DNA of 64,000 nucleotides, from the NCBI GenBank assembly GCA_964251665.1, contig CAXUKO010000015.1, positions 62,001-126,000 on the forward strand, written 5' to 3'. This stretch comes from JBBQLG01 sp964251665 (GTDB lineage Bacteria; Bacteroidota; Bacteroidia; Cytophagales; Spirosomataceae). The position numbers and the translations under genes were made by a program. The notes under the pieces were generated by a model, which worked only from the letters and a program-made list of their open reading frames with translations, was not told the origin of the DNA and searched no databases. Positions 50,264-60,458 of the stretch are shown here, piece after piece (within the stretch, counting starts at the first letter, position 1; each line of letters starts with the position of its first letter).

Positions 50264-51343
50264 TTATGCCAGCCGGTTGATGCAGTTCAGATCTTCAAAC
50301 GCAACTTTCAACCGCTTTATCATGCTTTCTTCGCCTTTGCGGAGCCACACACGGGGATCGTAGTATTTTTTGTTCGGAGAATCCGGTCCTTCTGGGTTAC
50401 CCAACTGGCTTTGTAGATAGCCTTCTTTGCTTTTATAATACTCCAGAATACCTTCCCAGGTTGACCACTGAACGTCGGTGTCGATGTTCATTTTTACGGC
50501 ACCGTATTGAATGGCTTCGCGGATTTCGGCCCGGCTCGATCCTGACCCACCGTGGAATACGAAATTCACCGGCAGCGGACCCGTTCCGAAATGCTCCTGA
50601 ATGTAATCCTGTGAGTTTTTCAGGATAATCGGCGACAGTTTCACGTTGCCGGGCTTATACACACCATGCACGTTACCGAAGGCAGCCGCAATGGTGAAGT
50701 TAGGCGAAATTTTCTTCAGCTCTTCGTAGGCGTAAGCTACTTCCGACGGCTGCGTGTAGAGTTTGGAATCGTCAACATCCGAGTTGTCCACGCCATCTTC
50801 TTCTCCACCCGTAACACCTAATTCAATCTCCAGCGTCATGCCCATTTTGGCCATCCGCTCAAAATATTTGCAGGATATTTCGATATTCTCCTCCAGCGGC
50901 TCTTCCGATAAGTCGAGCATGTGCGAACTGTAGAGCGGCTTGCCGGTCTGGTCGAAATGTTTCTCACTGGCGGTCAGCAACCCATCAATCCAGGGTAGTA
51001 ATTTCTTGGCGCAGTGATCAGTATGCAGAATAACGGGTACCCCGTAGAGTTCAGCAATGTTGTGAATGTGCAGCGCACCCGAGATCGAACCGGCAATGGC
51101 GGCCTGCTGCTTATCGTTGGGCAGACTCTTTCCCGCGTAAAAAATCCCGCCCCCATTGGAGAACTGGATGATGACCGGAGAGTTAACGGCTTTAGCCGTT
51201 TCGAGCACGGCATTGACCGAGTTGGTACCGACAACGTTGACCGCTGGAAGGGCATAATCATTCTCGTTGGCGTGACGGAAAATTTCGGAAACACCGTCGC
51301 CGGTGACGACGCCGGGGGCAAATCGGGTGGCTACTTCGCTCAT
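50264..51343 (-). CDS. fbaA: Class II fructose-bisphosphate aldolase
   Basis: The protein has 359 residues. Zinc ligands and active-site motifs are clear: ILHTDHCAKKLLPW (Asp, His), LEIELGVTGGEEDG (Glu), FGNVHGVYKPGNVKL (His), FHGGSGSS, and NIDTDVQW. It splits fructose 1,6-bisphosphate into the two triose phosphates of glycolysis. Its length matches the fbaA subgroup. Confidence 0.95.
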   Translation of the reverse strand: MSEVATRFAPGVVTGDGVSEIFRHANENDYALPAVNVVGTNSVNAVLETAKAVNSPVIIQFSNGGGIFYAGKSLPNDKQQAAIAGSISGALHIHNIAELYGVPVILHTDHCAKKLLPWIDGLLTASEKHFDQTGKPLYSSHMLDLSEEPLEENIEISCKYFERMAKMGMTLEIELGVTGGEEDGVDNSDVDDSKLYTQPSEVAYAYEELKKISPNFTIAAAFGNVHGVYKPGNVKLSPIILKNSQDYIQEHFGTGPLPVNFVFHGGSGSSRAEIREAIQYGAVKMNIDTDVQWSTWEGILEYYKSKEGYLQSQLGNPEGPDSPNKKYYDPRVWLRKGEESMIKRLKVAFEDLNCINRLA

Positions 51344-52174
51344 GATGTAAAGGGATTAACGAACTGGATTAAACGTAAATTTTGGCTAAAACCGAGATAA
51401 AATTTACCGAATCAAAGGCAATGCCTGTTACCGGGAAATTATACCGGCAAGGTACGGCATATTTTGCTGATTGCCGTTTGCCGGGTCAGGAAAGCTAAAC
51501 TGATGGAACTGGCTTTGAGTCCGGCGCGTAAGCTGTTGCGCCAAGAGAGCGGGATTATATAGTGGATCGATGCACGGTTTACATGAAGATGGTGGTCTTC
51601 GTTATGCATTGCCTTAGGGTAGCAAGTCAGGTCGGGCGGCTGCCTGCGTATCAAACAGATGACCGGACGAGCGAACTTATTCCGCCGGTAAATTGAATTT
51701 ATCCGTTATAAATTATCCTTAATCATTGTCGTGAATTTGGGGAAATTAATGACCTTTGTACCGAACATTTGTTCATGCGTTCCGCAATCAGTACGTACGC
51801 GCTCAACTCCCGTTAGATAACGCTTACTCAGTTGGCTCAACGGTCAACGTGACCATAAGCTCCCCGCTTGATTGTACTGCCTAAATTCATCTGGTTATTT
51901 CTACATTTTTTATTGCCGTATACAACGCGCTGCTAGGCTTTTCCGGCTGGCTTCTTTGGGCATTTCAGCCTGCTGAGTTCGCTTTAGCCTGCCGTTTTAA
52001 CCTGCTAAGTCGGGCGTTGCGAGAGCGTGGCGGTTAGGGAGCTGCGGGACGGCCGTTCCGGATTTTAGTTCAGCTGCAACTACGCTTAGCTTAATACGAA
52101 GACTCATATTGTCGTCTCTTTCGTACGTTTATCAGTTCCCACTTACACCATTCACCAGCACAAACACATTGTAC
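51344..52174. other. 830-base intergenic region upstream of the metalloprotease
   Basis: No gene was found on either strand. It must hold the fbaA promoter at its left end and the protease promoter. A word like GACCTTTG at 51751-51758 with TTG at 51726 could be a promoter, which would give a leader of about 400 bases. The part from 51900 to 52080 is GC-rich and irregular, with many GCTG words but no clear hairpin. Confidence 0.5.
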
Positions 52175-55100
52175 ATGAATTTAAGATTTACCTTACGAAC
52201 AGCCGGCCTTTTATTGTTTGTAGTCCTGAATTGTCTTGTCGCAAAAGCACAGACAGGCTATTTCCAGCCGATCTCCTCGTCTCAGGCGCGGCTGGCAGCA
52301 CCAGCAATAGAGGGTATCCGTAACTTTTCGCTGTATACGCTTAACGTAAGCGAGCTGCGCAGTTATCTGGCTAAAGCGCCCCTCGAATTCCATAACAACG
52401 GAACGTCGCTGCGACTCGAAATCCCATTGCCAAATGGAACAATAGAGGCTTTTTCCATGCTGGAATCGCCCATTTTAGCTCCAGCAGTGGCCGCCCGACA
52501 TCCCGAAATCAAAACGTATACCGGCAAGGGTGAAACCCACAAAGGCTATACAGTTCGGCTGAGTTTTACGGCCAGCGGTTTCGATGCGATCATTTTGGGC
52601 GTAGGGGGCGATGCGATTTATTACACCAAAGCATCTGCCAAACCTACTGAAGCGGTTTATGCGGCTTATTTCGCCAGGGACGCCAAACGGTCGGATACCG
52701 CCAAACCGTTTAGTGCTACCGATAAATGTGGCAGTATTGCGCCAGCCATTAACACCCAGCAGTCGACCAAAACAGACCGACAGGGTCGTCTCACTGTCAT
52801 CGCAAACAATACCGGTACTACCCTGCGTACATTCCGGCTGGCCCTGGCTGCCACGGGTGAATTTACGGCGCAGAAAGGGGCCGGAAATGTAACTACCGCA
52901 TTTAATGCCTTGGTTGGCTACGTGAACCGGATGAATGCGGTCTACCGCACAGAACTCAGCGTGGCGTTTACGCTGGTTAGTGATGAGAGTCTGGTTTTCC
53001 CCAATGCGGCCACCGATCCGTATACCAACACGGATCAAAGCAAGATGCTGGATGAGAATCAGGCCAAAATAGACCTTGCTATCGGTAATGCCAACTACGA
53101 CGTTGGTCACGTGCTGGGAACGGCAGGCGGCTCGGGTGGGGGCGTTGCCGTGACGCCATCGGTTTGTGTAACGGGTAGCAAAGCACAGGGAGCCTCTGGT
53201 GTTGGTGATGGGTCATTTGCCGCCGTTTTCGACGATCAGCTGATCAGCCACGAAATAGGCCATCAGTTTGGCATGAGCCATACCTTCAACAGCAGCCTGC
53301 CCGTCTGCACCACCCGGGAGGCTACGACCTCCGTTGAACCCGGGGCCGGAACAACCATCATGAGTTATGGGTACACCTGCGACAATTCGACCGGCAATGA
53401 TAATTACGAAACCCCCGCCTACCAGCCTTTTCTGAATTTTCATACGGTCAGCTACCAGCAGGCAGCCACGTACATCAATACCCTGTCCTGTTTTAGCAGC
53501 ACGGTACTGACCAATCTCGTTCCGGTCATCAGTGGGCTCCCGGCGAGTACAACGATTCCTAAGTCAACGCCATTTACCCTGTCGGCGACGGGCAGCGATG
53601 GTAATGCGGGCGATGTGCTCACGTATTCGTGGGAGGGAACTAACATAGGCACTATTGTTCCCGATGGCACAACCTTACCCAATACCGCGCTACCACCTTT
53701 TTTCAGGAGCTACCAGCCGGTTTCAACCGGTACGAGATACTTCCCCCGTTTATCAGCTATTCTGGACGGCACCAACTACGCCAAAGGGGATAAACTGCCC
53801 TCAGTAGGTATTACCACGACACACCGACTGACCGTGCGTGATAACGCAGGTGGACTTACATACAGCGAAGTCGTGGTAACGGTTGACGGCAATTCCGGGC
53901 CATTTCTGGAGACGACCAACCTGGTGGGCGCCTATCCCGGTAATTCAACCAAAACCATTACCTGGAGTGTAGCAAACACAACGGCCGCACCGGTGAACTG
54001 CGCTAACGTTGATATTCTGTTGTCGACCGATGGTGGCCAGACATTCCCTACCATACTGGTAGCTAATACGCCCAACGATGGCAGCGAACCGGTTGTGTTG
54101 CCGGCCGTATTGACCACAACTGCCCGTATTAAAGTGGTTAGCAGCAACAATATTTTCTTCGATATTTCGAACGCTAACTTCTCCATTACGGCTCCTGAGG
54201 TTGTAGCCCTGGCCGTAAATCTGACGGCCAGCCCAACGGCAATACTAACAACGGGGACAACGACTTTATCGGCAACGGTATCGGGTGGTACTACGCCATA
54301 CATCTATGCATTCAGCGGGCCGGGTACGATTACGCAGGTCAACACCAGTGCCAACACCGCTACTGTAACGGGCTTGGTAGCAGGGGTACAAACCTTCACG
54401 GTCACGGCTACGGATGCCACTTCGCCCACTACTCAGAGTATCATGGGTACGGTTAATGTAACCGTTACGGCTCCCGTTCCTGTTGTTGGCCTCACCAGTC
54501 CCGATTCGGTTGCCACCGAAGGCGGTGGTCGGGTTAATTTAGTGGCGGGCACTAATCTGGTATTAAAGCGCAGCCGTGTTGCCTCCGGAAATTCTGACGT
54601 AACATACAGTGACCCCGCCACCCTGCGTTTCGAGCGCAACAATACGGTGGGCGAGTTGGTGGTCCGGTACAGCCTTGGCGGGTCGGCGGCTGGTGGTAAC
54701 GACTACGTTGCCTTACCCGGTTCGGTGACGTTTGCCAACGGAGAATCGGTGCAACTTGTTGAAGTAGACCCCATCGATGACGAATCGGCTGAAGGCGATG
54801 AAACTTTAGTCGTTACGATGATAGACGGTGCTGACTATGACCCAATTAAGGCGGACGACAGTGCAACCATAACCATTAAGGATAATGATTCGGTAGCACC
54901 GACCGGTCCGGCTACGCTGACCATCACCAGCTTCAACTGTTTCAGCACTAACGGTGCCCTGAGCAGTGTAGATTTTGTGGTAGGCTATAGCGATGGTACG
55001 TTTACACCTGCCCTGCCGCTACTGTTCATCAACGGAGTGACGAATAAAGGGGTGTTAGGTCAGAGCTACAGCTTCCCCTTCGATCAGAATGTGAGTACGC

Positions 55101-56071
55101 TCACCATTGCCGATCAGGACACCTACGCGCCTTACTTTACCTGGAATTTCCGGAACGCCTGTGCCACACCAACCACTCCACCGACGCCACCGGTTCCTCC
55201 TACAGGTCCGGCTACACTGACGATCACCAGCTTCAACTGTTACACTACCAACGGTGCGCTGAGTAGCGTAGACTTTGTAGTGGGCTACACCGATGGGACG
55301 TTTACGCCAGCTTTACCGTTGCTGTTCATCAACGGGGTGACGGACAAGGGCGCACTTGGTCAGAGTTATACGTTTCCCTTTGATCAGAACCAGAACACCC
55401 TGCCCATTGCCGATCAGGCGTCTCGCTCAGTCTACTTCGTGTGGAACTTCCGTAATGCCTGTGCTGGCCCGGTAACGCCACCGACGCCACCGGTTCCCCC
55501 GACCGGTCCGGCTACACTGACGATCACCAGCTTCAACTGTTACACTACCAACGGTGCGCTGAGTAGCGTAGACTTTGTAGTGGGCTACACCGATGGGACG
55601 TTTACGCCAGCTTTACCGTTGCTGTTCATCAACGGGGTGACGGACAAGGGCGCACTTGGTCAGAGTTATACGTTTCCCTTTGATCAGAACCAGAACACCC
55701 TGCCCATTGCCGATCAGGCCTCCCGTTCGGTTTACTTCGTGTGGAACTTCCGTAATGCCTGCGCCACCAAAGTTGGTCAACCGTTCCCCTTCCGGTTAGC
55801 TGCCGAACCTGTTACGCCCCTACAGGTACACGTGCTGGGGAATCCGGTCGGCGATGCGGTAGAAGTTGAGGTAACGGGTGCCGAAGGTAGCTCACTGAAT
55901 TTGTATCTGACTGATATTCAGGGAAGGGCAGTGGCCCAGCACCGTGTAGAGCAGGCGCGCGCTGTAGAGCCGGTACGCTTTGTCGTAAAACAACAGCCAA
56001 CGGGTGTGCTGTTGCTGCGGACCGCGACGCCTACTCAGACGAAGCTGATTCGGATTCTGAAAGCTGATTAA
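52175..56071 (+). CDS. Secreted reprolysin-like zinc metalloprotease with Calx-beta, 100-residue repeats and T9SS tail
   Basis: The protein has 1298 residues from the ATG at 52175. A signal peptide ends near residue 25. The zinc motif HEIGHQFGMSH (H359 to H369) marks a metzincin, with a downstream Met (TTIMSYGY). Ig-like domains follow, then a Calx-beta domain (about 770-905). Three repeats begin at residues 911, 1011 and 1111. The last 90 residues match a type IX secretion sorting tail (VLGNPVGDAVEVEV, YLTDIQGRAV). It should be exported and anchored or released at the cell surface, where it degrades protein. Confidence 0.9.
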   Translation: MNLRFTLRTAGLLLFVVLNCLVAKAQTGYFQPISSSQARLAAPAIEGIRNFSLYTLNVSELRSYLAKAPLEFHNNGTSLRLEIPLPNGTIEAFSMLESPILAPAVAARHPEIKTYTGKGETHKGYTVRLSFTASGFDAIILGVGGDAIYYTKASAKPTEAVYAAYFARDAKRSDTAKPFSATDKCGSIAPAINTQQSTKTDRQGRLTVIANNTGTTLRTFRLALAATGEFTAQKGAGNVTTAFNALVGYVNRMNAVYRTELSVAFTLVSDESLVFPNAATDPYTNTDQSKMLDENQAKIDLAIGNANYDVGHVLGTAGGSGGGVAVTPSVCVTGSKAQGASGVGDGSFAAVFDDQLISHEIGHQFGMSHTFNSSLPVCTTREATTSVEPGAGTTIMSYGYTCDNSTGNDNYETPAYQPFLNFHTVSYQQAATYINTLSCFSSTVLTNLVPVISGLPASTTIPKSTPFTLSATGSDGNAGDVLTYSWEGTNIGTIVPDGTTLPNTALPPFFRSYQPVSTGTRYFPRLSAILDGTNYAKGDKLPSVGITTTHRLTVRDNAGGLTYSEVVVTVDGNSGPFLETTNLVGAYPGNSTKTITWSVANTTAAPVNCANVDILLSTDGGQTFPTILVANTPNDGSEPVVLPAVLTTTARIKVVSSNNIFFDISNANFSITAPEVVALAVNLTASPTAILTTGTTTLSATVSGGTTPYIYAFSGPGTITQVNTSANTATVTGLVAGVQTFTVTATDATSPTTQSIMGTVNVTVTAPVPVVGLTSPDSVATEGGGRVNLVAGTNLVLKRSRVASGNSDVTYSDPATLRFERNNTVGELVVRYSLGGSAAGGNDYVALPGSVTFANGESVQLVEVDPIDDESAEGDETLVVTMIDGADYDPIKADDSATITIKDNDSVAPTGPATLTITSFNCFSTNGALSSVDFVVGYSDGTFTPALPLLFINGVTNKGVLGQSYSFPFDQNVSTLTIADQDTYAPYFTWNFRNACATPTTPPTPPVPPTGPATLTITSFNCYTTNGALSSVDFVVGYTDGTFTPALPLLFINGVTDKGALGQSYTFPFDQNQNTLPIADQASRSVYFVWNFRNACAGPVTPPTPPVPPTGPATLTITSFNCYTTNGALSSVDFVVGYTDGTFTPALPLLFINGVTDKGALGQSYTFPFDQNQNTLPIADQASRSVYFVWNFRNACATKVGQPFPFRLAAEPVTPLQVHVLGNPVGDAVEVEVTGAEGSSLNLYLTDIQGRAVAQHRVEQARAVEPVRFVVKQQPTGVLLLRTATPTQTKLIRILKAD
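54905..55765 (+). repeat. Three tandem 300-bp repeats inside the metalloprotease gene
   Basis: Units of 87 codons start at 54905, 55205 and 55505 with 13-codon Pro/Thr linkers (TPPTPPVPPT). Bases 55205-55419 and 55505-55719 are identical (215 bases); the first unit is clearly more diverged. Each repeat opens GPATLTITSFNC and ends WNFRNACA. Confidence 0.95.
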
Positions 56072-56095
56072 GCGGCTCTCACCCAATACAGACTG

Positions 56096-56133
56096 AACAG
56101 TGCCCTGGCTTCCCGGTCAGGGCATTGTTCGTT
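56096..56133 (+). terminator. Terminator after the metalloprotease gene
   Basis: AACAGTGCCCTG (56096-56107) and CAGGGCATTGTT (56118-56129) pair with one wobble, followed by CGTTT. Confidence 0.7.
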
Positions 56134-56259
56134 TATAGACGTGGAAAGAGGCAGAAATTGATTTGGTGAGACCGTTAGCGCAGGAAATCCCGCCCGGGGT
56201 TGACTTTATTTTCCCATTGACTGTTTCTATGATACACCCGTCGATCAGTCACCAGGAAT

Positions 56260-56769
56260 ATGCAGAATATCAGTACGCTTTTTAATGTGTTTCCCCGGCC
56301 CGGCCATATTGAGTGGATCGGTATCCGACCCGAACGGGGCGCTCCCATTCAGGTTGTGCCAACGGCAGACGTTGTACGGGGCAACGGCATAGTGGGTGAC
56401 CGGTACAATGGCAAGAGCGGCACCCGCGATATAACGCTGATCCAGGCCGAACACCTGCCCGCCATTGCTGCTATGGTAGGCCGCGAAACTGTTGACCCCG
56501 CTGATCTGCGCCGGAATCTGGTGGTGTCGGGGCTGAATTTACTGGCACTTAAGGATCATCAGGTGCAGATCGGAAATGAAGTGGTATTGGCTGTAACGGG
56601 ACAATGCCATCCCTGCTCGAAAATGGAAACCACCCTTGGGCCGGGTGGCTACAACGCCGTTCGCGGGCATGGCGGACTAACGGCCCGTGTTATTCGTGGC
56701 GGTACCATTCGGGTGGGCGATACGGTGCGGGTAATTACTGAAAAAGTAACCCCTGACCTACTGAAATAA
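56260..56769 (+). CDS. MOSC domain protein
   Basis: The protein has 169 residues. The MOSC core shows RGAPIQVVPTADV, GDRYNGKSGTRDITLIQAEHL and the sulfur-carrier cysteine region VTGQCHPCSKME. Such domains move sulfur to or from molybdenum cofactor or related compounds. It overlaps the HAD gene end by 12 bases. Confidence 0.88.
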   Translation: MQNISTLFNVFPRPGHIEWIGIRPERGAPIQVVPTADVVRGNGIVGDRYNGKSGTRDITLIQAEHLPAIAAMVGRETVDPADLRRNLVVSGLNLLALKDHQVQIGNEVVLAVTGQCHPCSKMETTLGPGGYNAVRGHGGLTARVIRGGTIRVGDTVRVITEKVTPDLLK

Positions 56770-57414
56770 AGCCATAAACCGCGCTACGCTCATTTCCCGA
56801 AAATCGGTAATGACATCGTTCACCAGTGGGCGAAGGGCATCCGCCGTTTCGGTCGTAGCGACGCCAACGACTTTCGCTCCGGCGGCCAGTCCTGCCTGAA
56901 TACCCGTCATGGAGTCTTCAAAGACCACACTGTCGGCGGGCGTCGTACCGATTACAGCCATCGCCTGCTGGTAAATTTCCGGATCGGGCTTCGGACGCGT
57001 CACCATACTTTCATTCAGTAACGCATCGAAGTAAGGCCGCAAATCAAGCTGATCGACCACAAAATCAAGGTTTTCGACGGGAGCCGATGTGCCGACAGCC
57101 GTGCGGATACCAGCGGCTTTAAGGGCCTTCAGGAAGTCGATCAGGCCGGGCAGCGCTACAATTTCGGGCTGATAGATTTCACGAAATAACGCTTCTTTCT
57201 CGTCGGCCAACTGCCGGGCGCGCCCGGGTTCCAACTCCTGTCCGGCGAACAGATGGGCCAGAATCGCATCGTTATGTTTGCCGGAGATGTGTTCCAGAAA
57301 CTCGGCGTCGGTCAGGGTTTTCCCGTTGCGGTGGTAGTAATCGCGCCAGGCGCGTTTATGGTAGTGGTTCGTATTAACGATCACTCCATCCATATCAAAA
57401 ATAGCGGCTTTCAT
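56758..57414 (-). CDS. HAD family phosphatase (beta-phosphoglucomutase-like)
   Basis: The protein has 218 residues. Motif I is FDMDGVIVNTNHYHKRAW; motif II TAVGTSAP; the Lys lies in RPKPDPEIY and the last motif is VFEDSMTGIQAG. The cap domain is between. It probably acts on a sugar phosphate. It overlaps the MFS gene by four bases (ATGA), so the two form an operon, likely for uptake and handling of one compound. Confidence 0.9.
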   Translation of the reverse strand: MKAAIFDMDGVIVNTNHYHKRAWRDYYHRNGKTLTDAEFLEHISGKHNDAILAHLFAGQELEPGRARQLADEKEALFREIYQPEIVALPGLIDFLKALKAAGIRTAVGTSAPVENLDFVVDQLDLRPYFDALLNESMVTRPKPDPEIYQQAMAVIGTTPADSVVFEDSMTGIQAGLAAGAKVVGVATTETADALRPLVNDVITDFREMSVARFMALFQ

Positions 57415-58613
57415 AGCTGTTCATTCAAATCGACCTGCCGGGATAGCACCGACGAAAGCAGGAGCATGATGGCGACTACAGCCAAACCCCACGACAAACC
57501 ATAGGCTTCGGCAACGAAACCAATCACGGGCGGGCCAGCCAGGAAACCGACAAAACTAAAGGTAGCGAATGTCGCCAGGCCAGCCGCCGGGGGAATGCCC
57601 GGAATGCGGAGCGCAGCCGCGTACAGAATCGGTGCCCCGAGGGAACAACCCGCACCCAGAATGGCAAAACCCAGCAGACCCGTTACCGGAAAGGGGAGGA
57701 GGATGGCAACTAATAACCCCAATGCCCCGATGATGCCACCCATTTGCAGCCAGCGTTTGGCACCGATTCGCGGAATAAGCGCATCACCGGCAAAACGCCC
57801 GAGGGTCATGGTGAGCGAAAAGGCACCAAACCCCAGCGCGGCAATCTGATTTGTAGCGCCCAGCGATTCGCGCAGGTAAACCGCGCTCCAGTCGAAGGCA
57901 ATACCTTCGCCCATGGCCACGGCCAGCCCCACAAAAATCATAATCAGCAGAGCCAGATTGGGCCGGACAAAAGACGAGGTGGAGGAAACGGGCTGCGCTG
58001 GAATACTCATGAGGACCGGCCGCAGCCAGAAGGTTAACAGCATAATCAGGACCGCCATAACCACCATGTGGGTGGCGGGTGAGATATGCAGCGCAATAAT
58101 GGACCCGGCAATGCCCGACCCAATCATCCCGCCCAGACTCCACATGCCGTGGCAGGACGACATAATCGAAATGCCCTCGGCCCGTTCGACATTGGTGGCG
58201 CAGGTATTCATGGCTACGTTGATGAGTGCGTTGCACAGTCCTACCATGTATAGCCCAATGCCCAGTACAATCACGTTGGGTGCGTTGATGGGTATGCAAA
58301 TGCTCAGACAAAGGGCAACGGCTGCCCAGAAACAGGCCTGTGCTTCGCCCAGTTTGGCGATGATTTTACCCGTGAACGGATTCATGGTAATCAGACCCGC
58401 AGGCAGGGCAAACAGTACCAGACCCAACTCGCTGTCGGAGAGGTGCAGGTGTTGCTTCACGTAGGGGATGTGCGCGACCCAACTCCCGAACAGGAGGCTG
58501 TCAGTGGCAAAGACCAGACCGACTACCCGCGCCTGTGGATGGCTGAAGAATGTCAGCAGGTTACGGACAAATAAGTTGCTGCGCCAGTTGATGGATGGAT
58601 TCATTGTATTCAT
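57411..58613 (-). CDS. MFS transporter
   Basis: The protein has 400 residues and about 12 membrane helices. It resembles the small-solute MFS group that includes FucP/YbjJ-type permeases (SDSELGLVLFALPAGLITMNP near the start). It sits in the inner membrane. Its substrate may be related to that of the downstream HAD phosphatase. Confidence 0.88.
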   Translation of the reverse strand: MNTMNPSINWRSNLFVRNLLTFFSHPQARVVGLVFATDSLLFGSWVAHIPYVKQHLHLSDSELGLVLFALPAGLITMNPFTGKIIAKLGEAQACFWAAVALCLSICIPINAPNVIVLGIGLYMVGLCNALINVAMNTCATNVERAEGISIMSSCHGMWSLGGMIGSGIAGSIIALHISPATHMVVMAVLIMLLTFWLRPVLMSIPAQPVSSTSSFVRPNLALLIMIFVGLAVAMGEGIAFDWSAVYLRESLGATNQIAALGFGAFSLTMTLGRFAGDALIPRIGAKRWLQMGGIIGALGLLVAILLPFPVTGLLGFAILGAGCSLGAPILYAAALRIPGIPPAAGLATFATFSFVGFLAGPPVIGFVAEAYGLSWGLAVVAIMLLLSSVLSRQVDLNEQL

Positions 58614-58836
58614 AGAACAAAATTAGCCCATCGACCAGCCACCTGCCTACTACACTATTAGCGCAAAGTGATGGTGTATTGCTTTTTCTGTTGAATAATT
58701 AGCGTAAATTTGGATAACTGACAACCGTTAAACGCGCAAACGCGAAGAGTGTAACACGTTATACAAAGCATAAAGCCCTGTTTGGCACGTGCCGCAAACT
58801 CCGCAGATCCCGATGAGCCAGATGTAAGTCAAGTAG

Positions 58837-58868
58837 TATCAGCCCACAGCTAAAGCAGGGGGCTGATA
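58837..58868. repeat. REP-like palindrome TATCA...TGATA, copy 2
   Basis: TATCAGCCC (58837-58845) and GGGCTGATA (58860-58868) enclose an ACAGCTAAAGC-type core. It has the same ends as the element at 13763. Confidence 0.65.
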
Positions 58869-58886
58869 GCGATCACAAAACGCTGT

Positions 58887-58921
58887 TACCTCTGTGCAAC
58901 CTCTGTTTTCTCTGTGTTTAA
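58887..58921. repeat. Half element of the CACAGAG/CTCTGTG family
   Basis: Only the CTCTGTG arm is present: CCTCTGTGC, CCTCTG and TCTCTGTGTTT. It ends nine bases before the AraC start. No matching left arm was found in the gap. Confidence 0.6.
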
Positions 58922-58929
58922 AAAATACT

Positions 58930-59778
58930 ATGCGCCTGCAATTTGAAAAAATAGAACCTGAAGCCGGTAGTTCATTCCGCTTTATGCACCATACGGAGCC
59001 GAACAGCTGCCGGGTATTCTGGCATTACCATCCCGAATACGAAATCGTATTTATCCCCAACGGACGGGGGAAACGCCATATTGGTCAGCATATTTCGCAC
59101 TATACAGATGGGCAATTAGTGTTTATTGGTCCCGGTTTGCCACATCTTAATTTCAGTTACGGAGCTGAAGACCAGATTGACGAGTGGATTGTGCAGCTGC
59201 GCGATGATTTTTTGGGGACGGACTTTCTTCAAAAGCCGGAGCTGGCTGCCGTCCGGCGCTTGTTCGAGCGGGCAAAGCAGGGACTTTCGTTCGGGTTGGC
59301 CACCAAACAAAAGGTGGGTGAGCAACTTTGCCGGTTACCGGGTCTGCCGCCCTTTCAGCGAATGTTAACCCTGTTACAGATTTTCAATGAACTCGCCGTC
59401 GCCGACGATGTGGAACTGCTGCATGCGGATGGAACGCAGTTCGACATTAACCCCCGCGAACAGGAGCGCGTTAACCGGATTTATCAGTTTGTAGAAGCCA
59501 ACTACCGCCAGCCCATCGACATTCGGGAAGTGGCCGATCTGAGCAACCTGACCGTGCCCGCATTCTGCCGCTATTTCAAACGGATGACGCATCTGACCTT
59601 TACCGACTTTGTGAACGAATACCGGGTTAGTCAGGCGCGTCGGGCACTCAACAGTGCCCGCACCGTGGCTGATATTGGTTTCGACGTTGGTTTCAACAAC
59701 CTGTCGCACTTTAACAAGACATTTAAAGCCATCACCGGACAAACGCCATCGGCTTACCGGCAGGCGGTGGTGGTTTGA
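58930..59778 (+). CDS. AraC family transcriptional regulator
   Basis: The protein has 282 residues from the ATG at 58930. A cupin-type sensing domain (VFWHYHPEYEIVFIPNGRGK) is followed by the double helix-turn-helix (IDIREVADLSNLTVPAFCRYFKR, TVADIGFDVGFNNLSHFNK, TGQTPSAYR). It is divergent from the MFS-HAD operon and may regulate it in response to a sugar. Confidence 0.9.
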   Translation: MRLQFEKIEPEAGSSFRFMHHTEPNSCRVFWHYHPEYEIVFIPNGRGKRHIGQHISHYTDGQLVFIGPGLPHLNFSYGAEDQIDEWIVQLRDDFLGTDFLQKPELAAVRRLFERAKQGLSFGLATKQKVGEQLCRLPGLPPFQRMLTLLQIFNELAVADDVELLHADGTQFDINPREQERVNRIYQFVEANYRQPIDIREVADLSNLTVPAFCRYFKRMTHLTFTDFVNEYRVSQARRALNSARTVADIGFDVGFNNLSHFNKTFKAITGQTPSAYRQAVVV

Positions 59779-59781
59779 TGA

Positions 59782-60264
59782 TCAATAGGCGGGTCGTGGC
59801 ACGTTGCCTTCGATTATAGCGTCAGTAACGAGTTGGTTGACTACAGCGCGGGGGCGGATGTTTAAAGTGACAGCTTTCCAGAATGGCTTACGGTCGGGGA
59901 GAGAGACCATCTGAACAAAAAACTCGTTATAAGCAGTGATGTATTTTCCAGAACCAGCGGTAAAATTTCGGTCGAAATCGATTGTCAGCATCACCCCGCT
60001 TTTGCACTCCAGTACTTTCTGACTGATCAGCGAGTCCGGGTTACCAAAGGCTAACTTGCTGATGTCCAGTACACAGACATCGTAGTCGTCGGGAAAGGAC
60101 GTGAGCCAGGAGTTCAGGTAAGTAGGTGCTGAATCCGTTAGTTTTGAAACGACCAAAATTCGTTTAAACCGGTGCAGCGACTCATAATCGGTGTTTGTTT
60201 TGAAGTTGTTAACCACGCAGCCGGTTAACAAAAAAAGCAGTAGACAGTAGAAGCCAACTTTCAT
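59782..60264 (-). CDS. Hypothetical lipoprotein
   Basis: The protein has 160 residues. The lipobox is LFLLTGC near residue 16. The rest has a Rossmann-like look (RFKRILVVSKLTDSA) without a known motif. It faces the AraC gene and ends three bases from it. Confidence 0.65.
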   Translation of the reverse strand: MKVGFYCLLLFLLTGCVVNNFKTNTDYESLHRFKRILVVSKLTDSAPTYLNSWLTSFPDDYDVCVLDISKLAFGNPDSLISQKVLECKSGVMLTIDFDRNFTAGSGKYITAYNEFFVQMVSLPDRKPFWKAVTLNIRPRAVVNQLVTDAIIEGNVPRPAY

Positions 60265-60458
60265 AGGTGCAGGGAGTGAATGTGTTCACAAAGTAGCTCT
60301 CCTATTGAAAACGGTGCGTTAAAGGCCTGTTAAAAACACAGTGCTGCCGAATTAATTTACACTGAAAGCCATTCAATCACTCAACATCTGTAACCTCTGG
60401 CGTTAGTTAAGACAAACCCGACTCCAGTTATCCAGCCGACTTCATCGACATCATTGAT

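Larger units (their letters stand above)
58614..58929. other. 316-base divergent intergenic region
   Basis: It lies between the divergent MFS and AraC genes. It contains a TAnnTTTG-type word TAAATTTG (58705-58712), a REP-like palindrome (58837-58868) and a half copy of the CACAGAG family (58887-58921). The AraC product could bind here to control either gene. Confidence 0.5.
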
